NCBI GenBank assembly: GCA_963971225.1
Contig: CAXARI010000079.1
Coordinates: 248,001 to 312,000 of the forward strand
Direction of reading: 5' to 3'
DNA length: 64,000 nt
From: Melieria omissa
Lineage: Eukaryota > Arthropoda > Insecta > Diptera > Ulidiidae
The first letter of the stretch is position 1. Every line of letters starts with the position of its first letter. Positions 1 through 10,494 of the stretch are shown one piece after another. A model generated the notes under the pieces. The model made no database searches and was not told the origin of the DNA. It worked only from the letters and a program-made list of their open reading frames with translations. The position numbers and the translations under genes were made by a program.

Positions 1-2303
1 TTTAGACGTTGTTGTTCCTTTCGTATTTGTTGCATTATGTTGTTAACTTCTTCTTGTCGTGACTTCTGCTCATGTCTCAGTATATGGGTGGTGGAGTCCA
101 ACACGGACGTCTGGTTCCGCAGTAGCTGGAGCAAGTGGTCTTCGTTCCGCTTTACGTGCTCTATGGTTTGCGCCATTTGGGTTGCGTAGTTTGAATCAAG
201 TACTCCAAACAATGAGTTTGCGACGTTACCCACTATGTCCATCGCACCTCGTTTCATTCTTCTGCTTCCCAACAGTAGGCTTGTGGTGGCTATTTCTAGT
301 CTTGTATTCTCGAATTGTGTTACTATTGCAGCGCAACTGACATCACTCTTTATGTCGTTGCATAGGTTAGATAACGCGATCGTACCATTCTGGAGCAGCT
401 CCAACTCCCTATGGAGCGGACGGAGATCGTAATATGCCAGAATGTTCCAAATTGCAGTCACTCGGTTGATCCTTCCGACGTGTTCGAAGTGTATGACCCT
501 GATTGGGCTTGCAGTAATTATTGGTAACAATATGAGCATGGTCATTGCCATCAGTACAGGTGATGCACTGCGTCTGCTTCGTTTTTGCGGCGTTGGTCCG
601 TTGTTGGTCTCAGAATTGCCGTCCACTGATAGCTCTTGCTCCTTTAGTAATGGTGCTAACCGATGGATGGGCCGCTTGCAGACACCAGTTTTGGTTTTGA
701 TGTCAACAACCCTGATTTTCCCATCATTGCCAGGATAGCACTTGATGACTCTGCCTAGTGGCCATTGCAGAGGAGGCGCCTTATCTTTCTTTATGATTAT
801 CAGCATTCCATTAGAGATATCAGGTGATTGCGTGATAAGTTTTGCTATCGGATCGTTATAAGGCAGCAACATGGGATGCTTGGCGGCGTATGTGAGATGT
901 GATGATGTCAATCGGCCCCCTACCCTGATGATGCCGCGATTGTCTATAAATGGAGACAGTCCCTGGAGAGCGCTGGTTCCTTTGACTTCACCCGTGTTTG
1001 ATAGCTGATGCATCTCTTCACTGAAATCGCTGCGTTGTATGGCTCTTATGATGACGTACAGCGACTCATCCAGTTCGGTTGGTGTTAGGTTGATGCTGCT
1101 ATGTTTGCTCTTATCCTGTAGACGTTTAATAAATCGCAACACATAGCCAACAATTCGTTGCAACATTGTGAAGGAGTTTCGATGCCGTATTGTGTAGACC
1201 ATGTTACTCAGATCATCTTTATGTGCGATTGTAAGCACGTTTGCCCTTTTCTTGACTTCTGCGTCTGTTTGATCGGGAATCACGAGCTCCTGACGAAATG
1301 GCTGCGGCCAACAATCTTGATTACCATGAAGGAATAATGGCCCGTAAAACCACATTGTACACCCTTGGATGTAAAGTGGATCTACAACTCGAGATAGCAA
1401 GTCAGCTGGGTTGTGTTTGGTGTTGCCATGGCGCCATTGCTCAACTAGTGTCAATTGTTGAATTTTACTGACACGGTGAGCAACGAAGGTTTGGAATTTG
1501 GATGGATCTGAGTTAATCCAATGTAACGTTATTTCCGAATCAGTCCACATATAAGTTGGATGCTGTTCATATTCCAAGTCCCTTTCTACTCTGGCCACCA
1601 GTTGTGCTCCTAACGGTGCTGCGCATAACTCGAGCCGCGGCATTGTCTGCGTTTTGAGCGGAGCGACCCGTGATTTTGAGCAGAGTAGTTGGACAGAGAT
1701 AGTTCTATCAGCAATTTCTGCTCTGATGTAAACAGCGACTCCATAGGCGCGTTCGGGGCTGAAGAAACGATTGGTTGCCATCTGCATGGGTTCGCCAAGA
1801 GCTGCTGGGTGTTCCTTAAACGGAATTTTCACGACAAATCGCCCCATTTGATTGCGCTTGGTGTGTTGGGCAAATGATTCTTCGCATTTTCTTTCTGCAT
1901 CCGTAAATTGATCCTTGTTCTCTGGGAATTCCTCCAGCTGCCAGAATTTAGTCAGTATGTTGTCTAAGGCATCTTCGTCGCTTTTGCTGCATACGCCGCA
2001 GGTAAGAGCTTCCTGATCGGCACCGTTAATTTTGCTGCTGCATTTCTTGACCAGCACTTCCTGCTTGGGGTTGGGACCTGGCTGGTTAATGGCCTTAGTT
2101 GGTTCTGCGTGGTGTTTTTTGTTACATTTCAAGGCGAAATGCCCTATCAATGAACATCTGCTGCACTTTGCGTTCTTCGCAGGACAATGCAAAGCGTTGC
2201 TGCTGTGTCCTCTCCGACCACATCGATCACATTCAGCGCCTTTGACCAGCGGCCACCTTCCGCTGTCAATTAGTTCTGCCATTAACTCTTCCATTATCTC
2301 CAT
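1..2303 (-). CDS. Internally deleted BEL/Pao Gag-Pol-Env fusion ORF, 3' end beyond the window
   Basis: The frame is open for about 767 codons from ATG at 2303 (in-frame TAA 21 nt upstream) to the left edge, with no stop. Domains in order: two zinc knuckles at residues 25-40 (C-X2-C-X4-H-X6-C) and 47-60 (C-X2-C-X4-H-X4-C), as in Gag nucleocapsid; the Pao linker that normally precedes reverse transcriptase (KFWQLEEF, GRFVVKIPF); a jump near residue 180 (about 1750-1770) straight into RNase H (AYGVAVYIR, TMPRLELCAA, WTDSEITLHWI); the start of the integrase zinc-binding region (KHPMLLPYND); a second jump near residue 493 (about 820-840) into the integrase C-terminal domain (PPLQWPLGRV); then an env-like protein with a hydrophobic leader near residue 585, a furin-type site RRMKR (249-263) and a glycine-rich stretch as in baculovirus-F-like fusion proteins. 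Missing are the Gag matrix/capsid, the aspartic protease, reverse transcriptase including YxDD, and the DDE core of integrase. All junctions keep frame, which is unusual for a decayed copy. Confidence 0.8.
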   Translation of the reverse strand, partial: MEIMEELMAELIDSGRWPLVKGAECDRCGRRGHSSNALHCPAKNAKCSRCSLIGHFALKCNKKHHAEPTKAINQPGPNPKQEVLVKKCSSKINGADQEALTCGVCSKSDEDALDNILTKFWQLEEFPENKDQFTDAERKCEESFAQHTKRNQMGRFVVKIPFKEHPAALGEPMQMATNRFFSPERAYGVAVYIRAEIADRTISVQLLCSKSRVAPLKTQTMPRLELCAAPLGAQLVARVERDLEYEQHPTYMWTDSEITLHWINSDPSKFQTFVAHRVSKIQQLTLVEQWRHGNTKHNPADLLSRVVDPLYIQGCTMWFYGPLFLHGNQDCWPQPFRQELVIPDQTDAEVKKRANVLTIAHKDDLSNMVYTIRHRNSFTMLQRIVGYVLRFIKRLQDKSKHSSINLTPTELDESLYVIIRAIQRSDFSEEMHQLSNTGEVKGTSALQGLSPFIDNRGIIRVGGRLTSSHLTYAAKHPMLLPYNDPIAKLITQSPDISNGMLIIIKKDKAPPLQWPLGRVIKCYPGNDGKIRVVDIKTKTGVCKRPIHRLAPLLKEQELSVDGNSETNNGPTPQKRSRRSASPVLMAMTMLILLPIITASPIRVIHFEHVGRINRVTAIWNILAYYDLRPLHRELELLQNGTIALSNLCNDIKSDVSCAAIVTQFENTRLEIATTSLLLGSRRMKRGAMDIVGNVANSLFGVLDSNYATQMAQTIEHVKRNEDHLLQLLRNQTSVLDSTTHILRHEQKSRQEEVNNIMQQIRKEQQRL

Positions 2304-2340
2304 TGTTGCTGGATCAGAAGGTTACGTTCGGCTTACTGAA

Positions 2341-2700
2341 GTTATGAAAGCAGTCTCTTACTGCCGAGGACAGACTGTTGATGATGGTGCACTCCTGTTG
2401 GGGCACTCTGAAGTTGTGAAGGCAGTCTCTTACTGCCGAGGATAGACTGTTGATGTTGGGGCACTCCTGTTGGGGCACTCCTGTTGTTGTGAAGGCAGTC
2501 TCTTACTGCCGAGGATAAACTGATGATGTTGGGGCACTCCTGTTGGGGCACTCCTGTTGTTGTGAAGGCAGTCTCTTACTGCCGAGGATAGACTGATGAT
2601 GTTGGGGCACTCCTGTTGGGGCACTCCTGTTGTTGTGAAGGCAGTCTCTTACTGCCGAGGATGAACTGTTGATGTTGGGGCACTCCTGCTGTCCGCGTAT
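2341..2700 (-). repeat. 73-bp tandem repeat array in the BEL leader
   Basis: Five copies carry the shared core cagtctcttactgccgagga at 2351, 2423, 2496, 2569 and 2642, giving periods of 72, 73, 73 and 73 bp. Each also has one or two ggggcactcctgttg blocks. The array lies between the primer-binding site and the ATG of the fused ORF, where the 5' leader and the N-terminal part of gag would be expected. As 73 is not a multiple of 3 the array is unlikely to code as a unit; short minus-strand frames crossing it are by-products. Confidence 0.9.
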
Positions 2701-2711
2701 AGCGTGAAACT

Positions 2712-2729
2712 ATCACGTCGGGGTCACCA
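2712..2729 (-). promoter_or_regulatory. Primer-binding site, tRNA-Trp type (BEL element)
   Basis: On the minus strand TGGTGACCCCGACGTGAT starts 3 nt after the LTR end. It is complementary to the 3' end of insect tRNA-Trp with CCA (from memory, ending ...ACGTCGGGGTCACCA). Position and match support it as the minus-strand primer site. Confidence 0.8.
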
Positions 2730-2758
2730 AAATGTTCAGTGGCTAGTTTGCCACTGAA

Positions 2759-2971
2759 GTCTGAATCGGCACTTGAACCGATTCAGAAGGATTGAGTTGA
2801 ATCCTGACTTGGCACTTGAACCAGTTCAGGATGAGGTGGTTGGAGTCTGACTCGGCACTTGAACCAATTCAGCTCTGATGAGGTGGTTGGAGTCTGAATC
2901 GGCACTTGAACCAATTCAGCTCTGATGAGGTGGTTGGAGTCTGAATCGGCACTTGAACCAATTCAGCCCTG
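2759..2971 (-). repeat. Five-copy 43-47-bp repeat, each copy a hairpin, in the BEL LTR
   Basis: The core ggcacttgaacc recurs at 2768, 2811, 2854, 2901 and 2948 (spacings 43, 43, 47, 47). Around each core the flanks are complementary: in the first copy ctgaatcgg and ccgattcag form a perfect 9-bp stem around cacttgaa. Copies 4 and 5 differ by one base that would be a G-U pair in the minus-strand transcript. The array lies downstream of the AATAAA, in the U5 part of the LTR, so it would be in the RNA leader. Confidence 0.8.
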
Positions 2972-3020
2972 AGTCAAAAAACAAGCGTGTTGAGTGTTTG
3001 CTGTTTTCCAATTGACTGTC

Positions 3021-3026
3021 TTTATT
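3021..3026 (-). terminator. AATAAA polyadenylation signal in the BEL LTR
   Basis: On the minus strand the LTR contains GTAAATAAAGAC, a canonical AATAAA hexamer well inside the LTR, where the R region would end. Position fits; use is inferred. Confidence 0.5.
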
Positions 3027-3345
3027 TACACTTTTCCTTGGCCTTTATACTATTTCTAATGTCAAACGTTCTCACGGGCACGTTGGACCTCGTTGCTGAC
3101 TTATCATTCCCACGCATGCCCAAACTGTATTGCACTGCTTCTGCTTATGCTGCGATTAACTAAGTGAAATTTGAGTGTGCAAAATGCATTGACTGTCGAA
3201 TGGAATTTGCTGTCGAATTGACCTTGAGTATGCAAAATGCATTCACTCCCGAATGTTGGATAACACTGGCGCGTGATATTAACACTTGCAGCGGTGGGAA
3301 TCGAGCCCAATTCTGCCGTGGGAACGTTTGACATTGTTTACATAA

Positions 3346-3354
3346 TATTTATAT
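3346..3354 (-). promoter_or_regulatory. TATA-like run in the BEL LTR
   Basis: ATATAAATA on the minus strand lies about 17 nt inside the LTR. It is the only TATA-like run in the LTR, but that position leaves almost no U3 upstream, so it may be chance in AT-rich DNA. Confidence 0.3.
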
Positions 3355-3370
3355 GTGCAGAGTCTGAACA

Positions 3371-5907
3371 GCCTTATTATTTAGCTAGACTCGTATGCTT
3401 TCTATAATGGTATCAATCATCCTTCTATACCCCAAGGTTCGAAAGCAAATCGATTTGGAACGGTGACTTTGAAAAAATTGCTACTTGGGTGCAACCACTA
3501 AAATGCTTGTCAACACCAAATGCATAAGTGCATATTAATAATTGACCCCTTAAAATTTAGCCAGAGTCTTATGCTTTCTATATTGGTCCCTAACTTTTCA
3601 TTATCCTTCAGGAGTAATGAGCATATCGATGCGCAAGGATAACATTGTAAAACTGCCTATTACAAAATACACACTCACCACTAAAGTGCTTATAGATTCC
3701 AAACGGTATGGGTTACGTTAATAAAAAACATCTTAAAATATAGCTAGAGATCGCAGCTTTATCAAATTAAATCAATAATTTGATTACTATTCGGCAATCA
3801 TGAACAGATCGATGCGCAAGAGTGACATTAAATGGCTGCCTACTGCAAAATCGATAAAATGCTTGTAAAATATGATGATTCTAGGTTTATAGAAAAAATA
3901 ATAACCTTAAAACCTAGCTGGAGTTTTGAGCTTTCATAAATGGGGTCAATCTTCTCGCTATCTCAAATAATGCAGGAGAATTTCGTTGTGGAAAAGTGAT
4001 ATCGACCACATGATACATCTATATCAGGGGTGCCCAAAATCTTCTTATGGAAAAGCAAAAACCAATACATGTAAAGTTGCCCAAAAAAAATGCAAACAAA
4101 TTATTTAAATAATTGAATTAATTGAAAGCACATTGTGCATTTCGCTTGACCCTTAAAATTATAAGTGAAAAAAATATAATGTTCCCATTTGTCATTGCCG
4201 AAAGGCCAACCAATCGCCAAAACAAAAACTACAACAACAAAATCATCTCATTTTTTTTCATACATACACTTTCTTGAGGCAACAAAACAAAAATCCGCGC
4301 AGCCCCCACACGTGTTGCTTCGTTGCTGTCACAACAACGACTGATTGAAAGAATGCACCTCTGATCTATATAACCAATCAAATGCTTGTGGAACCTAAGT
4401 ACGCACAATCACTTTAATCAAAATGGCGTCAAAATTAAGCCAGAGTGACCACCTTTCACCAATTTGGTAAATAAAACAATATCCCACCGGCAGCATGATC
4501 GAAATTATGGCTGTTAAATCTCGACCCGTTAACGGATTTTAATAATATTATGCCTTATGATTTAGCTAGACTCGTATGCTTTCTATAATGGTATCAATCA
4601 TCCTTCTATACCCCAAGGTTCGAAAGCAAATCGATTTGGAACGGTGACTTTGGAAAAATTGCTACTTGGGTGCAACCACTAAAATGCTTGTCAACACCAA
4701 ATGCATAAGTGCATATTAATAATTGACCCCTTAAAATTTAGCCAGAGTCTTATGCTTTCTATATTGGTCCCTAACTTTTCATTATCCTTCAGGAATAATG
4801 AGCATATCGATGCGCAACGATAACATTGAAAAACCGCCTATTACAAAATACACACTCACCACTAAAGTGCTTATAGATTCCAAACGGTATGGGTTACGTT
4901 AATAAAAAACCCCTTAAAATGCAGCTAGAGATTGCAGCTTTATCAAATTAAATAAATAATTTGATTACTATTCGGCAATCATGAACAGATCGATGCGCAA
5001 AAGTGACATGAAATGGCTGCCTACTGCAAAATCGATAAAATGCTTGTAAAATATGATGATTCTAGGTTTATAGAAAAAATAATAACCTTTAAACCTAGCT
5101 GGAGCTTTGGGCTTTCATAAATGGGGTCAATCTTCTTGCTATCTCAAATAATGCAGGAGAATTTCGTTGTGGAAAAGTGATATCGACCACATGATACATC
5201 TATATCAGGGGTGCCCAAAACCTTCTTATGGAAAAGCAAAAACCAATACATTTAAAGTTGCCCAAAAAAATGCAAACAAATTATTTAATTAATTGAATTG
5301 GTTGAAAGCACATTGTGCATTTCGCTTGACCCTTAAAATTATAAGTGAAAAATATTTAATGTTCCCACTTGTCATTGCCGAAAGGCCAACCAATCGCCAA
5401 AACAAAAACTACAACAACAAAAGCATCTAATTTTTTTTCATACATAGAATTTCTTGAGGCAACAAAACAAAAATCCGCGCAGCCCCCACACGTGTTGCTT
5501 CGTTGCTGTCACAACAACGACTGATTGAAAGAATGCACCTCTGATCAATATAACCAATCAAATGCTTGCGGAACCTAAGTACGCACAATCACTTTAATCA
5601 AAATGGCGTCAAAATTAAGCCAGAGTGACCACCTTTAACCAATTTGGTAAATAAAAAAAATATCCCACCGGCAGCATGATCGAAATTATGGCTGTTAAAT
5701 CTCGACCCGTTAACGGATTTTAATAATATTATGCCTTATTATTTAGCTAGACTCGTATGCTTTCTATAATGGTATCAATCATCCTTCTATACCCCAAGGT
5801 TCGAAAGCAAATGGATTTGGAACGGTGACTTTGAAAAAATTGCTACTTGGGTGCGACCACTAAAATGCTTGTCAACACCAAATGCATAAGTGTAGATTAA
5901 TAATTGA
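3371..5907 (+). repeat. Satellite segment: two monomers between the BEL and first SINE insertions
   Basis: Two full 1181-bp monomers (anchors 3382, 4563, 5744) plus the start of a third. Nothing other than satellite is seen. The final ~28 bp (from 5880) form the left copy of the repeat flanking the SINE. Confidence 0.9.
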
Positions 5908-6222
5908 TTGGCACGACAGCCCGCTTACGCGAGACTAAGGCGTAGCTTCCCGCAACCACCCGTGTTGTGCGTGTGAATTTTGTACGCGGGTGGAAGGGAC
6001 CTACAGTTTTATGCCGGTTCCGAACGGCAGGTTGGGAGCTTTTTCATAGGCAATTTTTGCTCTCAGAGCTTTGCCATTTCCAGCTGAGAGGACAGCCACC
6101 GAAAGAGAAAACGAGTTTCCCGTTATTTTTTTTAGGTGTTACTACATGCAGAATTCGATCTTGCGTCGCTCTGCATGCGACTCGTTGGACCGCGCACTAA
6201 CCAACTGAGCCACGGCGGCTGC
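5908..6222 (-). mobile_element. tRNA-derived SINE, near full length (copy A)
   Basis: On the minus strand the element starts at 6222 with GCAGCCGCCGTGGCTCAGTT. It carries an RNA polymerase III box A, TGGCTCAGTTGG (6201-6212), and a box B-like AGATCGAATTC (6151-6161), then ~230 bp of body unrelated to tRNA, ending at TTGGCACG beside ATT-rich DNA at 5908. Flanking satellite from aaatgcataag to aataattga is present on both sides (5880-5907 and from 6223), a target duplication of up to ~28 bp that may include tail sequence. No pol protein is encoded; such elements are moved by a LINE. The 65-77-codon frames inside it are not genes. Confidence 0.75.
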
Positions 6223-7420
6223 AAATGCATAAGTTCATATTAATAATTGACCACTTAAAATTTAGCCAGAGTCTTATGCTTTCTATATTGGTCCCTAACT
6301 TTTCATTCCTTCAGGAATAATGAGCATATCGATGCGCAAGGATAACATTGAAATACTGCCTATTACAAAATACACAGGCACCACTAAAGTGCTTATACAT
6401 TCCAAACGGTATGGGTTACGTTAATAGAAAACCCCTTAAAATGTAGCTAGAGATCGCAGCTTTATCATTTTAAATCAATAATTTGATTACTATTCGGCAA
6501 TCATGAACAGATCGATGCGCAAGAGTGACATTAAATGGCTGCCTACTGCAAAATCGATAAAATGCTTGTAAAATATGATGGTTCTAGGTTTATGGAAAAA
6601 ATAATAACCTTAAAACCTAGCTGGAGTTTTGAGCTTTCATAAATGGGGTCAATCTTCTCGCTATCTCAAATAATGCAGGAGAATTTCGTTGTGGAAAAGT
6701 GATATCGACCACATGATACATCTATATCAGGGGTGCCCAAAATCTTCTTATGGAAAAGCAAAAACCAATACATGTAAAGTTGCCCCAAAAAATGCAAACA
6801 AATTATTTAATTAATTGAATTAGTTGAAAGCACATTGTGCATTTCGCTTGACCCTTAAAATTATAAGTGAAAAAAATATAATGTTCCCATTTGTCATTGC
6901 CGAAAGGCCAACCAATCGCCAACACAAAAAAGCATACACACAAAAACTACAACAACAAAAGCATCTAATTTTTTTCATACATACAATTTCTTGAGGCAAC
7001 AAAACAAAAATCCGCGCAGCCCCCACACGTGTTGCTTCGTTGCTGTCACAACAACGACTGATTGAAAGAATGCACCTCTGATCTATATAACCAATCAAAT
7101 GCTTGTGGAACCTAAGTACGCACAATCACTTTAATCAAAATGGCGTCAAAATTAAAAAATATCCCACCCAAATAAAAAAATATCCCACCGGCAGCATGAT
7201 CGAAATTATGGCTGTTAAATCTCGACCCGTTAACGGATCTTAATAATATTATGCCTTATTATTTAGCTAGACTCGTGTGCTTTCTATAATGGTATCGACC
7301 ATCCTTCTATACCCCAAGGTTCGAAAGCAAATCGATTTGGAATGGTGACTTTGAAAAAATTGCTACTTGGGTGCAACCACTAAAATGCTTGTCAACACCA
7401 AATGCATAATAATTAATTGA
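6223..7420 (+). repeat. Satellite monomer between SINE copies A and B
   Basis: One essentially complete monomer (anchor 7264), with a short 20-bp duplication around 7155-7190 where the aaaaatatcccacc block appears twice. The same duplication recurs near 8445-8480. Confidence 0.85.
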
Positions 7421-7576
7421 TTGGCACGACAGCCCGCTTACGCGAGACTAAGGCCTAGCTTCCCGCTATCACCCGTGTTGTGCGTGTGAATTTTTACGCG
7501 GGTGGAAGGGACCTACAGTTTTATGCCGGTTCCGGACGGCAGGTTGGGAGCTATTTCATAGGCAATTTTTACTCTC
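7421..7576 (-). mobile_element. tRNA-derived SINE, truncated (copy B)
   Basis: The 3' half of the same SINE as copy A: identical over long runs from ttggcacgacagcccgctta to the ggcaatttttactctc segment, then satellite resumes. The tRNA-like head with boxes A and B is missing. It lies at the same satellite position as copy A (after accaaatgcata), so it is either a truncated descendant of that insertion spread by satellite exchange or an independent 5'-truncated insertion. Confidence 0.75.
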
Positions 7577-10494
7577 CAAATGCATAAGTGCATATTAATA
7601 ATTGACCCTTAAAATTTAGCCAGAGTCTTATGCTTTCTATATTGGTCCCTAACTTTTCATTATCCTTCCACCACTAAAGTGCTTATAGATTCCAAACGGT
7701 ATGGGTTACGTTAATAAACAACCCCTTAAAATTTAGCTAGAGATTGCAGCTTTATCAAATTAAATCAATAATTTGATTACTATTCGGCAATCATGAACAG
7801 ATCGATGCGCAAGAGTGACATTAAATGGCTGCCTACTGCAAAATCGATAAAATGCTTGTAAAATATGATGATTCTAGGATTATAGAAAAAATAATAACCT
7901 TAAAACCTAGCTGGAGTTTTGAGCTTTCATAAATGGGGTCAATCTTCTCGCTATCTCAAATAATGCAGGAGAATTTCGTTGTGGAAAAGTGATATCGACC
8001 ACATGATACATCTATATCAGGGGTGCCCAAAATCTTCTTATGGAAAAGCAAAAACCAATACATATAAAGTTGCCCAAAAAAATGCAAACAAATTATTTAA
8101 TTAATTGAATTAGTTGAAAGCACATTGTGCATTTCGCGTGACCCTTAAAATTATAAGTGAAAAAATATAATGTTCCCATTTGTCATTGCCGAAAGGCCAA
8201 CCAATCGCCAACACAAAAAAGCATACACACAAAAACTACAACAACAAAAGCATCTAATTTTTTTCATACATACAATTTCTTGAGGCAACAAAACAAAAAT
8301 CCGCGCAGCCCCCACACGTGTTGCTTCGTTGCTGTCACAACAACGACTGATTGAAAGAATGCACCTCTGATCTATATAACCAATCAAATGCTTGTGGAAC
8401 CTAAGTACGCACAATCACTTTAATCAAAATGGCGTCAAAATTAAAAAATATCCCACCCAAATAAAAAAATATCCCACCGGCAGCATGATCGAAATTATGG
8501 CTGTTAAATCTCGACCCGTTAACGGATTTAAGTAATATTATGCCTTATTATTTAGCTAGACTCGTATGCTTTCTATAATGGTATCAATCATCCTTCTATA
8601 CCCCAAGGTTCGAAAGCAAATCGATTTGGAACGGTGACTTTGAAAAAATTGCATGCATAAGTGCATATTAATAATTGACCCTTTAAAATTTAGCCAGAGT
8701 CTTATGCTTTCTATATTGGTCCCTAACTTTTCATTATCCTTCAGGAATAATGAGCATATCGATGCGCAAGGATAACATTGAAAAACTGCCTATTACAAAA
8801 TACACACTCACCACTAAAGTGCTTATAGATTCCAAACGGTATGGGTTACGTTAATAGAAAACCCCTTAAAATGTAGCTAGAGATTGCAGCTTTATCAAAT
8901 TAAATCAATAATTTGATTACTATTCGGCAATCATGAACAGATCGATGCACAAGAGTGACATTAAATGGCTGCCTACTGCAAAATCGATAAAATGCTTGTA
9001 AAATATGATGATTCTAGGTTTATAGAAAAAATAATAACCTTGAAACCTAGCTGGAGTTTTGAGCTTTCATAAATGGGGTCAATCTTCTCGCTATCTCAAA
9101 TAATGCAGGAGAATTTCGTTGTGGAAAAGTGATATCGACCACATGATACATCTATATCAGGGGTGCCCAAAATCATCTTATGGAAAAGCAAAAACCAATA
9201 CATGTAAAGTTGCCCAAAAAAATGCAAACAACTTATTTAATTAATTGAATTAGTTAAAAGCACATTGTGCATTTCGCTTGACCCTTAAAATTATAAGTGA
9301 AAAAAATATAATGTTCCCATTTCTCATTGCCGAAAGGCCAACCAATCGCCAACACAAAAAAGCATACATACAAAAACTACAACAACAAAAGCATCTAATT
9401 TTTTTTCATACATAGAATTTCTTGAGGCAACAAAACAAAAATCCGCGCAGCCCCCACACGTGTTGCTTCGTTGCTGTCACAACAACGACTGATTGAAAGA
9501 ATGCACCTCTGATCTATATAACCAATCAAATGCTTGTGGAACCTAACTATGCACAATCACTTTAATCAAAATGGCGTCAAAATTAAGCCAGAGTGACCAC
9601 CTTTCATCAATTTGGTAAATACAAAAATATCCCACCGGCAGCATGATCGAAATTATGGCTCTTAAATCTCGACCCGTTAACGGATTTTAATAATATTATG
9701 CCTTATTATTTAGCTAGACTCGTGTTCTTTCTATAATGGTATCAATCATCCTTCTATACCCCAAGGTTCGAAAGCAAATCGATTTGGAACGGTGACTTTG
9801 AAAAAATTGCTACTTGGGTGCAACCACTAAAATGCTTGTCAACACCAAATGCATAAGTGCATATTAATAATTGACCCCTTAAAATTTAGCCAGAGTCTTA
9901 TGCTTTCTATATTGGTCCCTAACTTTTCATTATCCTTCAGGAATAATGAGCTTATCGATGCGCAAGGATAACATTGAAAAACTGCCTATTACAAAATACA
10001 CACTCACCACTAAAGTGCTTATAGATTCCAAACGGTATGGGTTGCGTTAATAAAAAACCCCTTAAAATGTAGCTAGAGATTGCAGCTTTATCAAATTAAA
10101 TCAATAATTTGATTACTATTCGGCAATCATGAACACATCGATGCGCAAGAGTGACATTAAATGACTGCCTACTGCAAAATCGATAAAATGCTTGTAAAAT
10201 ATGATGAGTCTAGGTTTATAGAAAAAATAATAACCTTAAAACCTAGCTGGAGTTTTGAGCTTTCATAAATGGGCTCAATCTTCTCGCTATCTCAAATAAT
10301 GCAGGAGAATTTTGTTGTGGAATAGTGATATCGAACACATGATACATCTATATCAGGGGTGCCCAAAATCTTCTTATGGAAAAGCAAAAACCAATACATA
10401 TAAAGTTGCCCGAAAAAATGCAAACAAATTATTTAATTAATTGAATGAGTTGAAAGCACATTGTGCATTTCGCTTGACCCTTAAAATTATAAGT
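7577..10494 (+). repeat. Satellite segment with two deleted monomers
   Basis: The monomer begun at 7264 has lost ~110 bp at about 7668 (tatccttc joined to caccactaaag), and the one at 8553 has lost ~45 bp at about 8650 (aaaaaattgc joined to atgcataag). The 9711 monomer is of normal length. Nothing but satellite is present. Confidence 0.85.

Larger units (their letters stand above)
1..3370 (-). mobile_element. BEL/Pao LTR retrotransposon, roo-like, 5' part, running off the left edge
   Basis: Read on the minus strand, an LTR (3370 to 2733) is followed by a tRNA-Trp primer-binding site, a leader with 73-bp tandem repeats and a single long open frame with BEL/Pao-type pol fragments and an env-like protein. 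The outer LTR end abuts satellite exactly (satellite resumes at 3371 with gccttattatttagctag), so the element was inserted into the array. Its other LTR, and hence the target duplication, lies outside the window. A single gag-pol-env frame is the arrangement known for Drosophila roo. Protease, reverse transcriptase and integrase core are absent, so this copy cannot be autonomous. The superfamily is fairly sure; calling it roo-like is inference. Confidence 0.85.
2733..3370 (-). repeat. 5' LTR of the BEL/Pao element (638 bp)
   Basis: On the minus strand the LTR begins TGTTCAG and ends CTGAACA, a perfect 7-bp terminal inverted repeat with the TG...CA ends expected of LTRs. The 5' end touches satellite at 3370/3371 and the 3' end is followed after 3 nt by the primer site. 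It contains a possible TATA-like run, an AATAAA and a five-copy hairpin array. The partner LTR is outside the window, so divergence cannot be estimated. Confidence 0.85.

Noticed and set aside
59..738. Plus-strand frames of 65-98 codons at 59-738
   Set aside because: They are antisense shadows of the env-like and integrase-tail part of the minus-strand BEL frame.
2342..2624. Minus-strand glutamine/proline-rich frames over the 73-bp repeats as a Gag N-terminus
   Set aside because: A 73-bp period shifts frame in each unit and an in-frame TAA lies just upstream of the 2303 ATG, so they are not joined to the fused ORF.
2341..2700. CRISPR-like array at the 73-bp repeats
   Set aside because: Units are head-to-tail without unique spacers, inside a eukaryotic retrotransposon leader.
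6151..6222. Possible functional tRNA gene at the right end of SINE copy A (also 57483-57555, 62056-62128)
   Set aside because: Boxes A and B are present, but the cloverleaf is degenerate, the box spacing is long and it is fused to a ~230-bp body repeated elsewhere; it is a SINE head.
6820..7125. Recurring 60-101-codon frames in the satellite (both strands, e.g. 6820-7125, 11628-11861, 33141-33383), candidate small gene family
   Set aside because: They recur only because the monomer recurs; lengths change with indels and stops between copies, both strands are open by chance, and no domain, start context or conserved codon pattern is visible.
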